A stretch of 64,000 nucleotides of DNA, taken from DATFYM01 sp035315065. Its GTDB lineage: Bacteria > Acidobacteriota > Terriglobia > UBA7540. Each line of letters opens with the position of its first letter. Within the stretch, counting starts at the first letter, position 1. Shown here one piece after another: positions 52,008 to 61,102 of the stretch. The stretch is from positions 1 to 64,000 of the forward strand of contig DATFYM010000253.1 of assembly GCA_035315065.1 (NCBI GenBank), read 5' to 3'. A model generated the notes under the pieces. It was not told the DNA's origin. It was given only the letters and a program-made list of their open reading frames with translations, and ran no database searches. The translations under genes were made by a program, and so were the position numbers.

Positions 52008-52424
52008 TTAAGAGCCTGCCAGGCTGACGGAGGATGAACCGGTGGATTTTACCTGTTTCGGCGGCACGGGCACGGGCGACGAGCCGATGGATGCTACCCG
52101 CTTCGGCGGCACGGGCACGGGCGAGGAACCGATGGACGCTACCTGCTTCGGCGGCACGGGCACGGGCGAGGAACCGATGGATGCTGCCTGTTTCGGCGGC
52201 ACGGGCACGGGCGAGGAACCGATGGATGCTACCTGCTTCGGCGGCACGGGCACGGGCGATGAGCCGATGGAAGCCGCATGATAAAGTGGAGCCGGAGATG
52301 AGCCGATCGATGTTACGTTCCATGGTTCAGTTGTATCTCTTACAGCAGCGAAACTCCTCCGCAGTCCAACGACTGCGAGCACGATCAAAACCGCCAGTTC
52401 AAAAGCGACAAAATACTTTTTCAT
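52008..52424 (-). CDS. Exported protein with five 15-residue tandem repeats
   Basis: This 138-residue protein starts with a hydrophobic signal or anchor (FVAFELAVLIVLAVVG, possible cleavage near RSFA) and then carries five near-identical copies of ASIGSSPVPVPPKQV at residues 51-125, with degenerate copies on both sides (TSIGSSPAPLYHA and STGSSSVSL). AGGAG lies seven bases before the ATG at 52424. The repeats are Pro/Ser/Lys-rich and probably unfolded. It could be a surface or periplasmic spacer or a multicopy peptide precursor; I do not recognise the family. Confidence 0.78.
   Translation of the reverse strand: MKKYFVAFELAVLIVLAVVGLRRSFAAVRDTTEPWNVTSIGSSPAPLYHAASIGSSPVPVPPKQVASIGSSPVPVPPKQAASIGSSPVPVPPKQVASIGSSPVPVPPKRVASIGSSPVPVPPKQVKSTGSSSVSLAGS
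52050..52274. repeat. Five 45-bp tandem repeats in coding sequence
   Basis: Five in-frame 45-bp units lie between 52050 and 52274, marked on the plus strand by GGCGGCACGGGCACGGGCGA. Differences between copies are few and mostly silent or conservative (KQV, KQA, KRV), pointing to recent expansion with the protein sequence kept. Confidence 0.92.
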
Positions 52425-52476
52425 TAGACTCTCCTATCCTGCTACCCGGCTTAAGCGCCTTGGGTGCATGCAGGAA

Positions 52477-52505
52477 AGCCTAACAAACCTTTCTAGTGAA
52501 GTCAA
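52477..52505 (-). promoter_or_regulatory. Probable promoter of the repeat-protein operon
   Basis: On the minus strand TTGACT (52500-52505), a 17-base spacer and TAGGCT (52477-52482). The -35 is good and the -10 is poor. It lies about 55 bases upstream of the repeat-protein start. Confidence 0.45.
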
Positions 52506-52938
52506 GTAATCATTTTAACAATCCAACCCTCTACATCTCCTACGGCTTTATTCTGCCATAAGCGATACCCGACCTGTCAAGTAAAATATTCTATATATCC
52601 ATCTGGCTATCGGCCCACGGGCGAACCTCCGATCCGCCGTTGAATCTACAGGGCGGACGGCGAGCCGATGCCTCCGCCCGTTGCGGAACTTCCGCAAGGT
52701 TAAGTTTACCAATAACGGTCAGAAGCACCACAGTACGAAAGTACCCGAGGCGTCACGGTACGAAAGTACTGCCTGCAAGGCGTCCCGCCCAACTCCTTTT
52801 TGTACGCCCCGTTCGTTTTTCGCGCGCCGCACTTTCTCCCTTCACGCAGTTGACCCCATCCTCCGCGAATGGCATCATACTACACAGCGTGTGAGCGCAG
52901 GGGCTCCTTGCGGGCTGCTTGGTTGAGAGGCAAAATTT
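52506..52938. other. Intergenic region with small GTAC hairpins
   Basis: About 430 bases without a supported gene. An AT-rich tract lies near 52570-52600. At 52733-52777 two copies of GTACGAAAGTAC, each able to fold as a GTAC stem with a GAAA tetraloop, are separated by about 13 bases. Their meaning is unclear. Confidence 0.4.
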
Positions 52939-54051
52939 ATGATCAGACAAAGAACCTATCTTCGGCTAGCGATTCTCCTGGCGTTCGGTTTCATGCTACC
53001 TTTTCCCCAGTCGAGGTACTTTGGCCAAGCGCCCGATCAGGAACCTGCAGGGCCCAAGCCCAACGTCGACGAAACGGTCATTGTACCCAAGAAGAACACC
53101 GAGCCCACGCCTGTCCCCGTCAAGCCTGCGGAGCCGATCGAAAAAATCAACCCCAAAGACATCTATTCTATTTCCGCCTCCACCAACCTGGTCAACCTCG
53201 ACGTCATGGTGGTGGATAACAACGGCAACCCGATTCCTTCCCTCACCGGCAAGAACTTCAAGGTTTACGACGATGGTGTGCCGCAAGCGGTCGCTAACTT
53301 TGGTACCGGCGAAGCACCAATGACCATTTGTCTGCTGATCGAGTTTGCCAACCGAAATTGGACACACCTCTACCTTGCCTTAGAGGACGCTTACCAGTTC
53401 CTCCAGTTCATGCAACCGAAGGACTGGGTGGCGGTGGTGGATTTCGACTTGAAACCGGAAATCCGCCAGGACTTCACACAGGACCGTTACGAGGTTAAGG
53501 GTGCTTTGGACTCGTTGCGAATTCCGGGCTTCAGCGAGATTGACTTCTACGACGCCCTGGCTTTTACGCTCGACCGCATGAAGGACATCCAGGGTCGGAA
53601 GGCCATTGTCCCGATAGTGACGGGGATCGACACCTTCAGCAAGTTGACCTACGATAAGATCCTGAAGATCGTCAAGAACGGTGATATTCCCATCTACCCT
53701 GTCAGCATCCTGGAATTTCTTACCGTTCGCAGCCCGCGGGGCGACAGCATCGGCTCGCTCCAAGCGCGAAACAGCCTCGAGTACATCGCCAGATACTCGG
53801 GAGGCAAGGCCTACTTCCCGCGTTTTGAAGGTGAACTGCCCGAGATTTACCGGCAAGTGGCCGGACAACTCCGCACCGAGTACAGCTTGGGATTCGTCCC
53901 AACGAACCCCGCCAAGGACGGTAAGTACCACAAACTTACCGTGGATCTGGTAGACGATCAGGGCAACCCTTTGCGCGTCGTAAACCAGAAGGGGAAAAAC
54001 GTGAAGTATACGGTTGTCGCGCGCGACGGCTACTACGCGCCGAAGTCGTGA
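52939..54051 (+). CDS. Secreted VWFA-related protein (TIGR03436), paralogue 3, MIDAS lost
   Basis: This 370-residue protein has a signal peptide (YLRLAILLAFGFMLPFP), a Lys/Pro/Thr-rich linker and a family-typical beta region (ASTNLVNLDVMVVDNNGNPI), then a VWA-like domain ending SLGFVPTNPAKDGKYHKLTV and YTVVARDGYYAPKS. Where paralogues 1 and 2 have DSSNS and DTSPS, this one has EFANR (about residues 135-139), so the metal-ion-dependent adhesion site is not conserved. It may bind partners without metal or have a structural role. The ATG at 52939 follows GAGAGGCAAAATTT. Confidence 0.88.
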   Translation: MIRQRTYLRLAILLAFGFMLPFPQSRYFGQAPDQEPAGPKPNVDETVIVPKKNTEPTPVPVKPAEPIEKINPKDIYSISASTNLVNLDVMVVDNNGNPIPSLTGKNFKVYDDGVPQAVANFGTGEAPMTICLLIEFANRNWTHLYLALEDAYQFLQFMQPKDWVAVVDFDLKPEIRQDFTQDRYEVKGALDSLRIPGFSEIDFYDALAFTLDRMKDIQGRKAIVPIVTGIDTFSKLTYDKILKIVKNGDIPIYPVSILEFLTVRSPRGDSIGSLQARNSLEYIARYSGGKAYFPRFEGELPEIYRQVAGQLRTEYSLGFVPTNPAKDGKYHKLTVDLVDDQGNPLRVVNQKGKNVKYTVVARDGYYAPKS

Positions 54052-54117
54052 GCAAACCCACTCACTCCGGAACCAGGCCGCTCTCGGGGCGAAGTGAGTA
54101 GCCTAATTCCGTCTTGA

Positions 54118-54152
54118 GACTGAAAACTGATGACTGATAACTGACGGCTGTC
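54118..54152. repeat. Heptamer array (GACTGAT type) between convergent genes
   Basis: Five 7-bp units run from 54118 to 54152: GACTGAA, AACTGAT, GACTGAT, AACTGAC, GGCTGTC. They abut the stop codon of purH on the minus strand, 66 bases after the end of the third VWFA gene on the plus strand. No mirrored arm is obvious. Confidence 0.82.
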
Positions 54153-55754
54153 TTAGTGGCGAAAATGTCGTTCACCCGTGAACAGCATCGCCAGACCGAG
54201 ACGGTTGGCGGCCGCGATCACCTCCGGGTCGCGCACCGAGCCACCTGGCTGGACGATCGCCGTCGCGCCCGCTCGGGCGGCCTCCTCGACACCGTCGGGA
54301 AAGGGAAAGAAGGCGTCGGAGGCCACCACCGTTCCCGCGAGCGAGTGGCCCAACTCGCGCGCCCTCGCGGCGCCGATCTTCACCGAATCTACACGGCTCA
54401 TCTGCCCGGCCCCGACGCCCACCACCATCCCGTCCCCCGCGTAAACGATGGCGTTTGACTTGACGTGCTTCACCACCAACCACGCGAAGACGAGCGCCCG
54501 CGTTTCGGCGTCGGTTGGCGGCCGCTGCGTCACGCATTTCCACACGTCAGCGTTGGCGCCCAACGTATCCGGCGTCTGCACCAGCATCCCACCCCCAATG
54601 GTCTTGAGTTGCAATCCGTACTCGTCGCCCGCGGTCGTGGACATATCCATCAGGCGCAGGTTCTTCTTGGCGCTGAGACGCTCAACCGCCGCTGGCTCAT
54701 AGGCCGGCGCCACCATGGCTTCCACAAACAGCTTGCCTAGCGCCTCGCCGGTCGCCGCGTCAACAGGACGGTTGAAAGCGATCACCGATCCAAAGGCCGA
54801 GACGGGGTCCACCGAGAAAGCTCGCACGTAGCTATCCGCGAGGGTCACGCCCGACGCGATTCCGCACGGGTTCGTGTGCTTGATGATCGCTGTCGTCGGC
54901 TCTGAGAACTCCGTCACCAGACGCCAGGCAGCTTCGAGGTCCACGAGGTTGTTGAACGAGAGCTCCTTGCCTTGAAGTTGCTTCGCCGCCGCCAGGCCGC
55001 GCCCTCCGGCAGTAGGGTCGAGGTAGAGGGCCGCTTTCTGGTGAGGATTCTCACCGTAGCGCAGGTCCGCCAGCTTGCGGAAGTTGAGCTGGAGGCTCTC
55101 GGGCAGGGAGACTTCTCCGCCGGTCGCGGCCGCCCCCAGCGACGTTGCCTTCGCGTCGACGGCAGCCCATTTCTCGAGCGTAGCCGAGATGGCGCCGTCG
55201 TATGCTGCGGTGGTGGCGAACGCCTTGCGGCTCAGGCGGGAGCGTGTTGCGCGCGAGATGGAGCCCGCGTTGGCGCGCAACTCCTCGGACACGCGCGCAT
55301 AGTCCACCGGGTCCACCACTACGGTCACATCCTCAAAATTCTTTGCCGCCGAGCGGATCATCGACGGCCCGCCGATATCGATGTTTTCGATGAGTTCCTC
55401 GAACGTCACGTCGGCCTTCGCCGCCGTCTTCTCAAAAGGGTAGAGGTTCACGGCCACCAGGTCGATGAACCCGATGCCGTACGCGGCGGCTTGCTTCTGG
55501 TGCTCAGGATTCGAGCGAACGGCAAGGATTCCTCCGTGAATCTTGGGATGAAGAGTTTTCACGCGGCCGTCCAGCATCTCCGGGAAGCCGGTGACCTCCG
55601 CGACGTCGCGAACCTCCAGGCCCTTCTCACGCAGCAACCTCGCGGTGCCCCCGGTGGAAAGAATCTCGATGCCCAAGCTTGCGAGGCCCGATGCAAACTC
55701 AATCGCTCCCGTCTTGTCGCTGACACTGATCAGAGCGCGCGCTATCTTCCGCAT
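54153..55754 (-). CDS. purH: Bifunctional AICAR transformylase / IMP cyclohydrolase
   Basis: PurH does the last two steps of IMP synthesis. The 533-residue protein starts at ATG 55754 (MRKIARALISVSDKTGAIEF), with AAGGAG before it. The MGS-like cyclohydrolase half has ILSTGGTARLLREKGLEV, RVKTLHPKIHGGILAVR and NIDIGGPSMIRSAAKNF; the transformylase half has LRYGENPHQKAALYL, IIKHTNPCGIASG and AFFPFPDGVEEAARAGATAI, ending ERHFRH. All catalytic segments are present. Confidence 0.97.
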   Translation of the reverse strand: MRKIARALISVSDKTGAIEFASGLASLGIEILSTGGTARLLREKGLEVRDVAEVTGFPEMLDGRVKTLHPKIHGGILAVRSNPEHQKQAAAYGIGFIDLVAVNLYPFEKTAAKADVTFEELIENIDIGGPSMIRSAAKNFEDVTVVVDPVDYARVSEELRANAGSISRATRSRLSRKAFATTAAYDGAISATLEKWAAVDAKATSLGAAATGGEVSLPESLQLNFRKLADLRYGENPHQKAALYLDPTAGGRGLAAAKQLQGKELSFNNLVDLEAAWRLVTEFSEPTTAIIKHTNPCGIASGVTLADSYVRAFSVDPVSAFGSVIAFNRPVDAATGEALGKLFVEAMVAPAYEPAAVERLSAKKNLRLMDMSTTAGDEYGLQLKTIGGGMLVQTPDTLGANADVWKCVTQRPPTDAETRALVFAWLVVKHVKSNAIVYAGDGMVVGVGAGQMSRVDSVKIGAARARELGHSLAGTVVASDAFFPFPDGVEEAARAGATAIVQPGGSVRDPEVIAAANRLGLAMLFTGERHFRH

Positions 55755-55974
55755 AGACTCTCCTTCGCTGCAATTCATGGGCGTCTATCTTATCGCGATA
55801 CGGCGCCTGGTGAAAATCAAGCGCAGAGGCAAGGAGACACAAAGAGGAGAAATAGGATCACATGGGTTGACCTCTTAATTTTTCGCGGGGCACAGGTCGC
55901 CGTGCTATCCTTCTGCCAGCAGCCTTCATACACAGGTGTGGCGGCGGTGTCCGCACCGCCGAGAGAGGCGACTC

Positions 55975-57138
55975 ATGGACGCAAAATCCGCAGCGCGAGA
56001 ACGGTTCGAATCCGCCCGCGCCGGGCTCATCGAGCTTAGCCACCGCATCCACGCCCATCCGGAGCTGGGCTTCGAGGAAGAGCAAGCCTGTTCCTGGCTC
56101 TGTGAGTCGCTGGCCGACGCCGGCTTCGCGGTGGAAAAGGGTATTGGCGATCTCCCCACGGCGTTCCGCGCCCGCGCCGGACGAGGTCCTTTGCACATCG
56201 GCATATGCGCCGAATACGATTGCCTGCCCGGTATCGGTCACGCCTGCGGCCACAATATTATCGCCGCCTCGGCCGTGGGCGCGGCGCTGGCCGCAGCCAA
56301 AGTTGCAGACGAGGTGGGCCTCACCGTGAGCGTCATCGGCACGCCCGCCGAAGAAGTGGGCAACGCCAGCGGAAAGATTCTGCTGCTCGAGCGTGGCGCT
56401 TTTGAGGGCATTCATGCCGCCATGATGGTGCACCCAGCGCCCTTTGACATGCTCCGGGCGAAGATCATCGCCGCTTCGATGTTCGAGGTTCATTACACCG
56501 GGAAGGAGTCCCACGCGTCGGCTTTCCCGGAGCTGGGCGTGAACGCGTTGGACGCGCTCACCGTCGCCCAAACGGCGCTGGGACTGCTGCGCCAGCACAT
56601 CCGTTCCACCGATCGAATCCACGGCATTGTGACCAATGGCGGCGCTGCCCCCAACGTCGTTCCCGCCCACACTTCCGCCAGGTACATCATTCGCTCCGAG
56701 ACCCTGGATCAACTCGCCGAACTGCGGCCCCGGGTCCACCGCTGCTTTGAGGCCGGAGCCCTGGCTACGGGCGCGAGAGTCGCGATCGCGGGCGGCGACA
56801 AGCCTTACGCCGAGATGCGGCACCACGAGGCTATGGCGGCGCTCTACCGCACGAATTCCGAAGCGCTGGGGCGGCCGTTCCCTGATCTCGGCGAGTGGGA
56901 AACGCGGCCTACCGGTTCCACCGACATGGGCAACGTCTCTCTGGCGATGCCGTCGATCCATCCTATGATCGGCATCAATTCCCTGCCCGCCGTCAACCAC
57001 CAACCGGAATTCGCCGCGCACTGCATCACTCCGGCGGCGGACAAGGCACTAGAGGACGGTGCCCTGGCTATGGCGTGGACCTGCATCGACTTGGCAACGA
57101 ACCAGGACCTAAGGGAAGGTTTGATGACTCGCCGGTGA
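55975..57138 (+). CDS. M20-family amidohydrolase / peptidase (AbgB-like)
   Basis: This 387-residue cytoplasmic metallohydrolase has LSHRIHAHPELGFEEEQACS, AEYDCLPGIGHACGHNIIAA with the first metal ligands, GTPAEEVGNASGKILLLERG with the catalytic Glu pair, MMVHPAP and YTGKESHASAFPELGVNALD in the lid domain, and NHQPEFAAHC near the end. The pattern fits the aminoacyl-dipeptide or aminobenzoyl-glutamate hydrolase branch. I use the ATG at 55975, preceded by GAGAGG; the frame is open to 55936. Substrate is not assignable. Confidence 0.92.
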   Translation: MDAKSAARERFESARAGLIELSHRIHAHPELGFEEEQACSWLCESLADAGFAVEKGIGDLPTAFRARAGRGPLHIGICAEYDCLPGIGHACGHNIIAASAVGAALAAAKVADEVGLTVSVIGTPAEEVGNASGKILLLERGAFEGIHAAMMVHPAPFDMLRAKIIAASMFEVHYTGKESHASAFPELGVNALDALTVAQTALGLLRQHIRSTDRIHGIVTNGGAAPNVVPAHTSARYIIRSETLDQLAELRPRVHRCFEAGALATGARVAIAGGDKPYAEMRHHEAMAALYRTNSEALGRPFPDLGEWETRPTGSTDMGNVSLAMPSIHPMIGINSLPAVNHQPEFAAHCITPAADKALEDGALAMAWTCIDLATNQDLREGLMTRR

Positions 57139-57325
57139 CGAAAGGTCGGTCCCAAACCAGGTCGTTGCGGGCAGGTCTCGAGGCGTTCATCTGCGGGACG
57201 GAAGCAGGCCGCTTCAAGGACAAATCGACCTTGTTCGACACGAGATTGGCTGAGAAGCTCCAAGACAGGAAAATGCAGAACTAAGCGACCGAGCGAATCA
57301 CGCACTGAAACCCGCGGAGGCCACT

Positions 57326-58237
57326 ATGCCCAAGACCCTTTATCGTCGAGATTTTCTGAAGACCGCCGGCGCTGTCGCGGCGGCTTCCTTTTCCACCGGG
57401 GCAGCCACACTCCGGGCCCAACCCTTGGAGCTCATCACGAATTCTCCCGGCCACCCCAGGCTCCTTTCGGGTTGCTGCGCCTACTCCTACCGCAAGTATC
57501 TTCAAAACGGCCCCATGACCATGGAAGACTCCATCCTCAAAGCGGTCGAGTTGGAGATCGACGGAGTGGACATAACCACTTACTATTTGAAATCCACCGA
57601 GCCCTCTTACATCCTCGGGTTGCGGCGCCTGGCCTTCCGGAACGGCGTGCCGTTTTCGGGCGCGGCGATCGGCTCCAACATGTGTCAGCCCGAGACCACG
57701 AAACGGGCCGAGGAGCTCGAGAAGATCCAGAAATGGATCGACGTCACTCAGTTGCTCGGCGCCTCCCACTTGCGGGTTTTCGGGGGCGAGCTTCCCCAGG
57801 GCGCCACCGACGAGCAGGGCATCCAGTGGGTGGTGGAGACCATGAAGCCGGCGTGCGATTATGCTGCCGCCAGAGGCATTACGGTCGGCATCGAAAGCCA
57901 TGGCGGAATTACATCGAAGGCTTCGAACATCCTGGAAATCCTGCGCCGCGTGGATTCCCCTTACGCGGGGTGCAACCTGGACATCAGCAACTGGGAACAG
58001 GATCCTTACAACCAGATCGAGGCCTGCATTCCCTACGCCACCCACACGCACATCCGCGATTTCTACGGCAAAGCCAGAACGCCTCTCGACTTAGATCGTG
58101 TCTGGAAATTGTTCGTGAAGGGTGGGTACAAGGGTTTCATGTCCGCCGAATATGAAGGTGCCGAAGACTCAGAGACGGGGGTACCCAAACTCGTCGCCAA
58201 GATCAAGGCCTTCAACCATCAGTACTCAACCGTGTGA
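57326..58237 (+). CDS. Tat-exported sugar phosphate isomerase/epimerase-like protein
   Basis: This 303-residue TIM-barrel protein of the AP-endonuclease-2 superfamily has a twin-arginine signal, YRRDFLKTAGAVAAASFSTG, so it is probably exported folded. Barrel text includes MEDSILKAVELEIDGVDITT, LGASHLRVFGGELPQG, ITVGIESHGGITSKASNILE and YAGCNLDISNWEQDP. Homologues act on keto-sugars or inositol derivatives. Substrate unknown. It follows the M20 gene on the same strand after about 190 bases. Confidence 0.9.
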   Translation: MPKTLYRRDFLKTAGAVAAASFSTGAATLRAQPLELITNSPGHPRLLSGCCAYSYRKYLQNGPMTMEDSILKAVELEIDGVDITTYYLKSTEPSYILGLRRLAFRNGVPFSGAAIGSNMCQPETTKRAEELEKIQKWIDVTQLLGASHLRVFGGELPQGATDEQGIQWVVETMKPACDYAAARGITVGIESHGGITSKASNILEILRRVDSPYAGCNLDISNWEQDPYNQIEACIPYATHTHIRDFYGKARTPLDLDRVWKLFVKGGYKGFMSAEYEGAEDSETGVPKLVAKIKAFNHQYSTV

Positions 58238-58546
58238 GTTCCGCCTGAAGAGTCGCCTATCCGTCCACTGGCCCACCGCTCGGAGCCGACCGGATTCCTG
58301 AGTGGAACGACGTTTCCCAAGCCGCATTGACCTTCTGTGGCGCCAACTTTTTCAAAAAATCGACCAAACCTCTTGCTCGACCCTTCGTCCAACAAGCGTC
58401 CAGCTCTGGTTACAAAGCACTCCAGAGCGCGTCAAATCAGACGTACTGACCGGAATTGTGCCGGACGGTCGGGCAGGTCATGAACTTTCGATCTTCACCC
58501 GGAACCCGTCGCAACCCGTCTTCGTAAGGAAGTTGGGAGGTCTCGA
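58238..58546. other. Intergenic region, no gene seen
   Basis: About 310 bases without a supported reading frame, RNA gene or strong repeat. The permease promoter should lie here, but I cannot choose it. Confidence 0.35.
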
Positions 58547-61102
58547 ATGCAAGAACTGCTCAGCAATCTTCGCTACGCAGTGCGGCAGTTCCGGCGGTCT
58601 CCTGTTTTTACCGCTGCGGCCATACTCACGCTGGCTTTGGGGATCGGCGGAACCACGGCTATATTCACCTTGATTCATGCGGTGATGCTGCGCTCCCTCC
58701 CGGTTTCTGATCCCGGGAGACTATACCGCGTGGGCGAGGGCGACGATTGCTGCGTCGAAGGCGGGCCTCAAGACCGTTGGGGATTCTACTCGTTCCCTCT
58801 ATATGAACGGCTGAAGGCGGAAACGCCGGAATTTGAAGAGACGGCTGCTTTCCAGGCGGGCGATTGGCTCCAAGGCGTGCGCCGTGAAGGTGACGCGGCT
58901 GCCCGGCCTCTGCGCTCCGAATACGTCACCGGCACTTATTTTTCGATGCTGGGAGTAGGCGCTTTCGGCGGGCGGGTGTTTACCCCTGATGACGACAAGC
59001 CGGGCGCGCCGCCGGTGGCCGTGATCAGCCACCGCGTCTGGCAGAACACGTATGCCGGCGACCCTTCCGTCGTGGGTTCGACCTTTGCCATCGAAGGTCA
59101 TCCCTTCACGGTAATCGGAGTGGCTCCGCCCGGATTTTTCGGCGAAACGCTGCGCAGCGACCCTCCTGATATTTGGATCCCGCTACAGCAGGAACCTTTG
59201 GTTGGCGGTGAACGCTCACTGCTGCACCAGTCCGTCTCCGCATGGTTGCGCATGATGGGCCGCCTGCGGCCGGGAGCTTCGATTGTGGGAATGGGTCCCC
59301 GCCTGACGGGAGTGCTGCGGCAATGGATGCAGCACGATTCCGGGTATCCCGCCAACTGGATGCCGGACGTGATCCGGATGCTCCCCAAGCAGGTGATTAA
59401 CGTGGTCCCCGCCGGCGCCGGCGTCGCCGGGATGAAGGAAGAGTACGGGCGGAGCTTGCAGATCCTGCTGGCGGTTTGCGGCCTGGTGCTGCTGATTGCG
59501 TGCGCCAATGTGGCGAACCTTCTTCTGGCGCGCGCCGTGTCGCGTCGCGGGCAAACCGCCATCAGGCTGGCCGTCGGCGCCACGCGGCGGCAGATTGTGG
59601 CGCAGGCTCTCACGGAAAGCGTCCTGCTCGCGATGGGCGGCGGCTTGGTGGGAATCCTGGTGGCCGTAGCCGCCGCTCGACTCCTCCTGAGGCTGGCCTT
59701 CCAGAGCGCACATTTCCTTCCCATCAGCCCCGTGCCCTCACTCGAGGTCTTGGCGTTCGCCTTCGGATTGGCGCTGGTGACGGGAGCGATCTTCGGGGCG
59801 GCTCCGGCGTGGTTCGCCACTCGTACCGATCCGGCGGACGCATTGCGCGGCTCGGGTCGCAGCACGAGCGATCATTCTTCCTTTGCGCGCCAAGGGCTGC
59901 TGGTTTTGCAGGCGGCGCTGTCGGTGGTGTTGGTGGCCGGTGCCACGATGCTGGCGCGAAGTCTCAATAAGCTCGAGCATCAGGATTTCGGGTACCAAGT
60001 TCCAGGGCGGGTCGAGGTGGAGATACACAATCCGCCCGTCGGCTACACGGAGCCCAAGTTGGCCGCGCTCTACCGTCAGCTCGAAGCGCGCCTCAATCTT
60101 CTTCCCGGCGTGCAGGGTTCCGGGTTGGCTCTCTATAACCCCCTTACCGACAACTGGGGAGAAATGATTCACGTGGCCGGCCATCCTGCTCCCAAAATGG
60201 ACGAGGAAAGCGGCGCGTCGTGGGACCGCGTCAGCGCCAACTACCTCCAGAACCTTGGCGTGACCATCTTGCGCGGACGGGCCTTCACCGCCGCCGACAA
60301 TGAGACCTCAGAACTGGTGGCGATCGTGAACGAAGGCTTCGTGAAGCGCTTTTTCAAGAAAGGCGAGGATCCGCTCGATCAGCACTTCGGCCTGGACTTC
60401 CCGGAGAATGCCAGCACCTTCCGTATCGTGGGCATCATGCGGGACGCGAAATTTGCGAGTTGGGGGTTAAACCGGCCCGCGCAGCCCACTTTCTTCGTGC
60501 CCCTCGCCCAGAATGTGGATTACAAGCAGGAGCTCATGAAGAAGATCGAGCTAGGGTCGCATTTTATCGGCGGAATCATGTTGGTGACCAGGACCCCTAC
60601 CGGGACACTGGAGCCGCTCCTGACGAGGACCTTGTCGGAAGTGGACCCCAACCTGACGATCGTCAGCGTCAGGACCATGCAGCAGCAAATTGATCTTCGC
60701 TTCGATCAGGAGCGCGCCGTAGCCAGTCTCGCGGGCCTGTTCGGGATGGTCGCTCTCCTGCTGGCGGCGGTTGGACTCTACGGCGTCACGGCCTACACGG
60801 TGGCGCAGCGAACCAACGAAATCGGCATTCGCATGGCGCTGGGCGCCGATCGCGCCAAGGTGGTTCAACTGATACTGCACGGAGCGTTCAAGCGCGTGGT
60901 GATAGGGCTGATCCTCGGGTTGCCGCTTGCCCTTGGCGCCGGACGCCTGATTTCGGCACAGCTTTACGGCGTCTCCAGTTGGGATCCCCTCGCGCTGACG
61001 GTGGCGGCGAGCGCGCTCGCTATCTCCGCGTTCATCGCCGCCATCATCCCGGCCACCCGTGCAGCATCGATTTCGCCCGTCACCGCCCTGAGGGCTGAGT
61101 AG
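58547..61102 (+). CDS. ADOP-family ABC transporter permease (MacB/FtsX-like)
   Basis: The 851-residue membrane protein starts MQELLSNLRYAVRQFRRSPV, the signature of TIGR03434-type permeases, which are expanded in Acidobacteriota. It has a first helix (FTAAAILTLALGIGGTTAIF), a MacB-type periplasmic domain (RVWQNTYAGDPSVVGSTFAI), three helices, a second periplasmic domain and a final FtsX repeat, AVGLYGVTAYTVAQRTNEIG followed by RMALGADRAKVVQLIL. Such orphan permeases lack an adjacent ATPase, as here. They are thought to work in efflux or lipoprotein-related transport. Confidence 0.93.
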   Translation: MQELLSNLRYAVRQFRRSPVFTAAAILTLALGIGGTTAIFTLIHAVMLRSLPVSDPGRLYRVGEGDDCCVEGGPQDRWGFYSFPLYERLKAETPEFEETAAFQAGDWLQGVRREGDAAARPLRSEYVTGTYFSMLGVGAFGGRVFTPDDDKPGAPPVAVISHRVWQNTYAGDPSVVGSTFAIEGHPFTVIGVAPPGFFGETLRSDPPDIWIPLQQEPLVGGERSLLHQSVSAWLRMMGRLRPGASIVGMGPRLTGVLRQWMQHDSGYPANWMPDVIRMLPKQVINVVPAGAGVAGMKEEYGRSLQILLAVCGLVLLIACANVANLLLARAVSRRGQTAIRLAVGATRRQIVAQALTESVLLAMGGGLVGILVAVAAARLLLRLAFQSAHFLPISPVPSLEVLAFAFGLALVTGAIFGAAPAWFATRTDPADALRGSGRSTSDHSSFARQGLLVLQAALSVVLVAGATMLARSLNKLEHQDFGYQVPGRVEVEIHNPPVGYTEPKLAALYRQLEARLNLLPGVQGSGLALYNPLTDNWGEMIHVAGHPAPKMDEESGASWDRVSANYLQNLGVTILRGRAFTAADNETSELVAIVNEGFVKRFFKKGEDPLDQHFGLDFPENASTFRIVGIMRDAKFASWGLNRPAQPTFFVPLAQNVDYKQELMKKIELGSHFIGGIMLVTRTPTGTLEPLLTRTLSEVDPNLTIVSVRTMQQQIDLRFDQERAVASLAGLFGMVALLLAAVGLYGVTAYTVAQRTNEIGIRMALGADRAKVVQLILHGAFKRVVIGLILGLPLALGAGRLISAQLYGVSSWDPLALTVAASALAISAFIAAIIPATRAASISPVTALRAE

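Noticed and set aside
52042..52281. Possible CRISPR array because of regular repeats
   Set aside because: Repeats are 45 bp back to back without spacers and encode a 15-residue unit in a well-started gene.
55858..57021. 387-codon minus-strand frame
   Set aside because: Antisense to the M20 hydrolase with complete metal motifs.
57139..57325. tRNA gene in the gap between two plus-strand genes
   Set aside because: No cloverleaf with a TTCGANNC-type T loop could be found here or in the other gaps.
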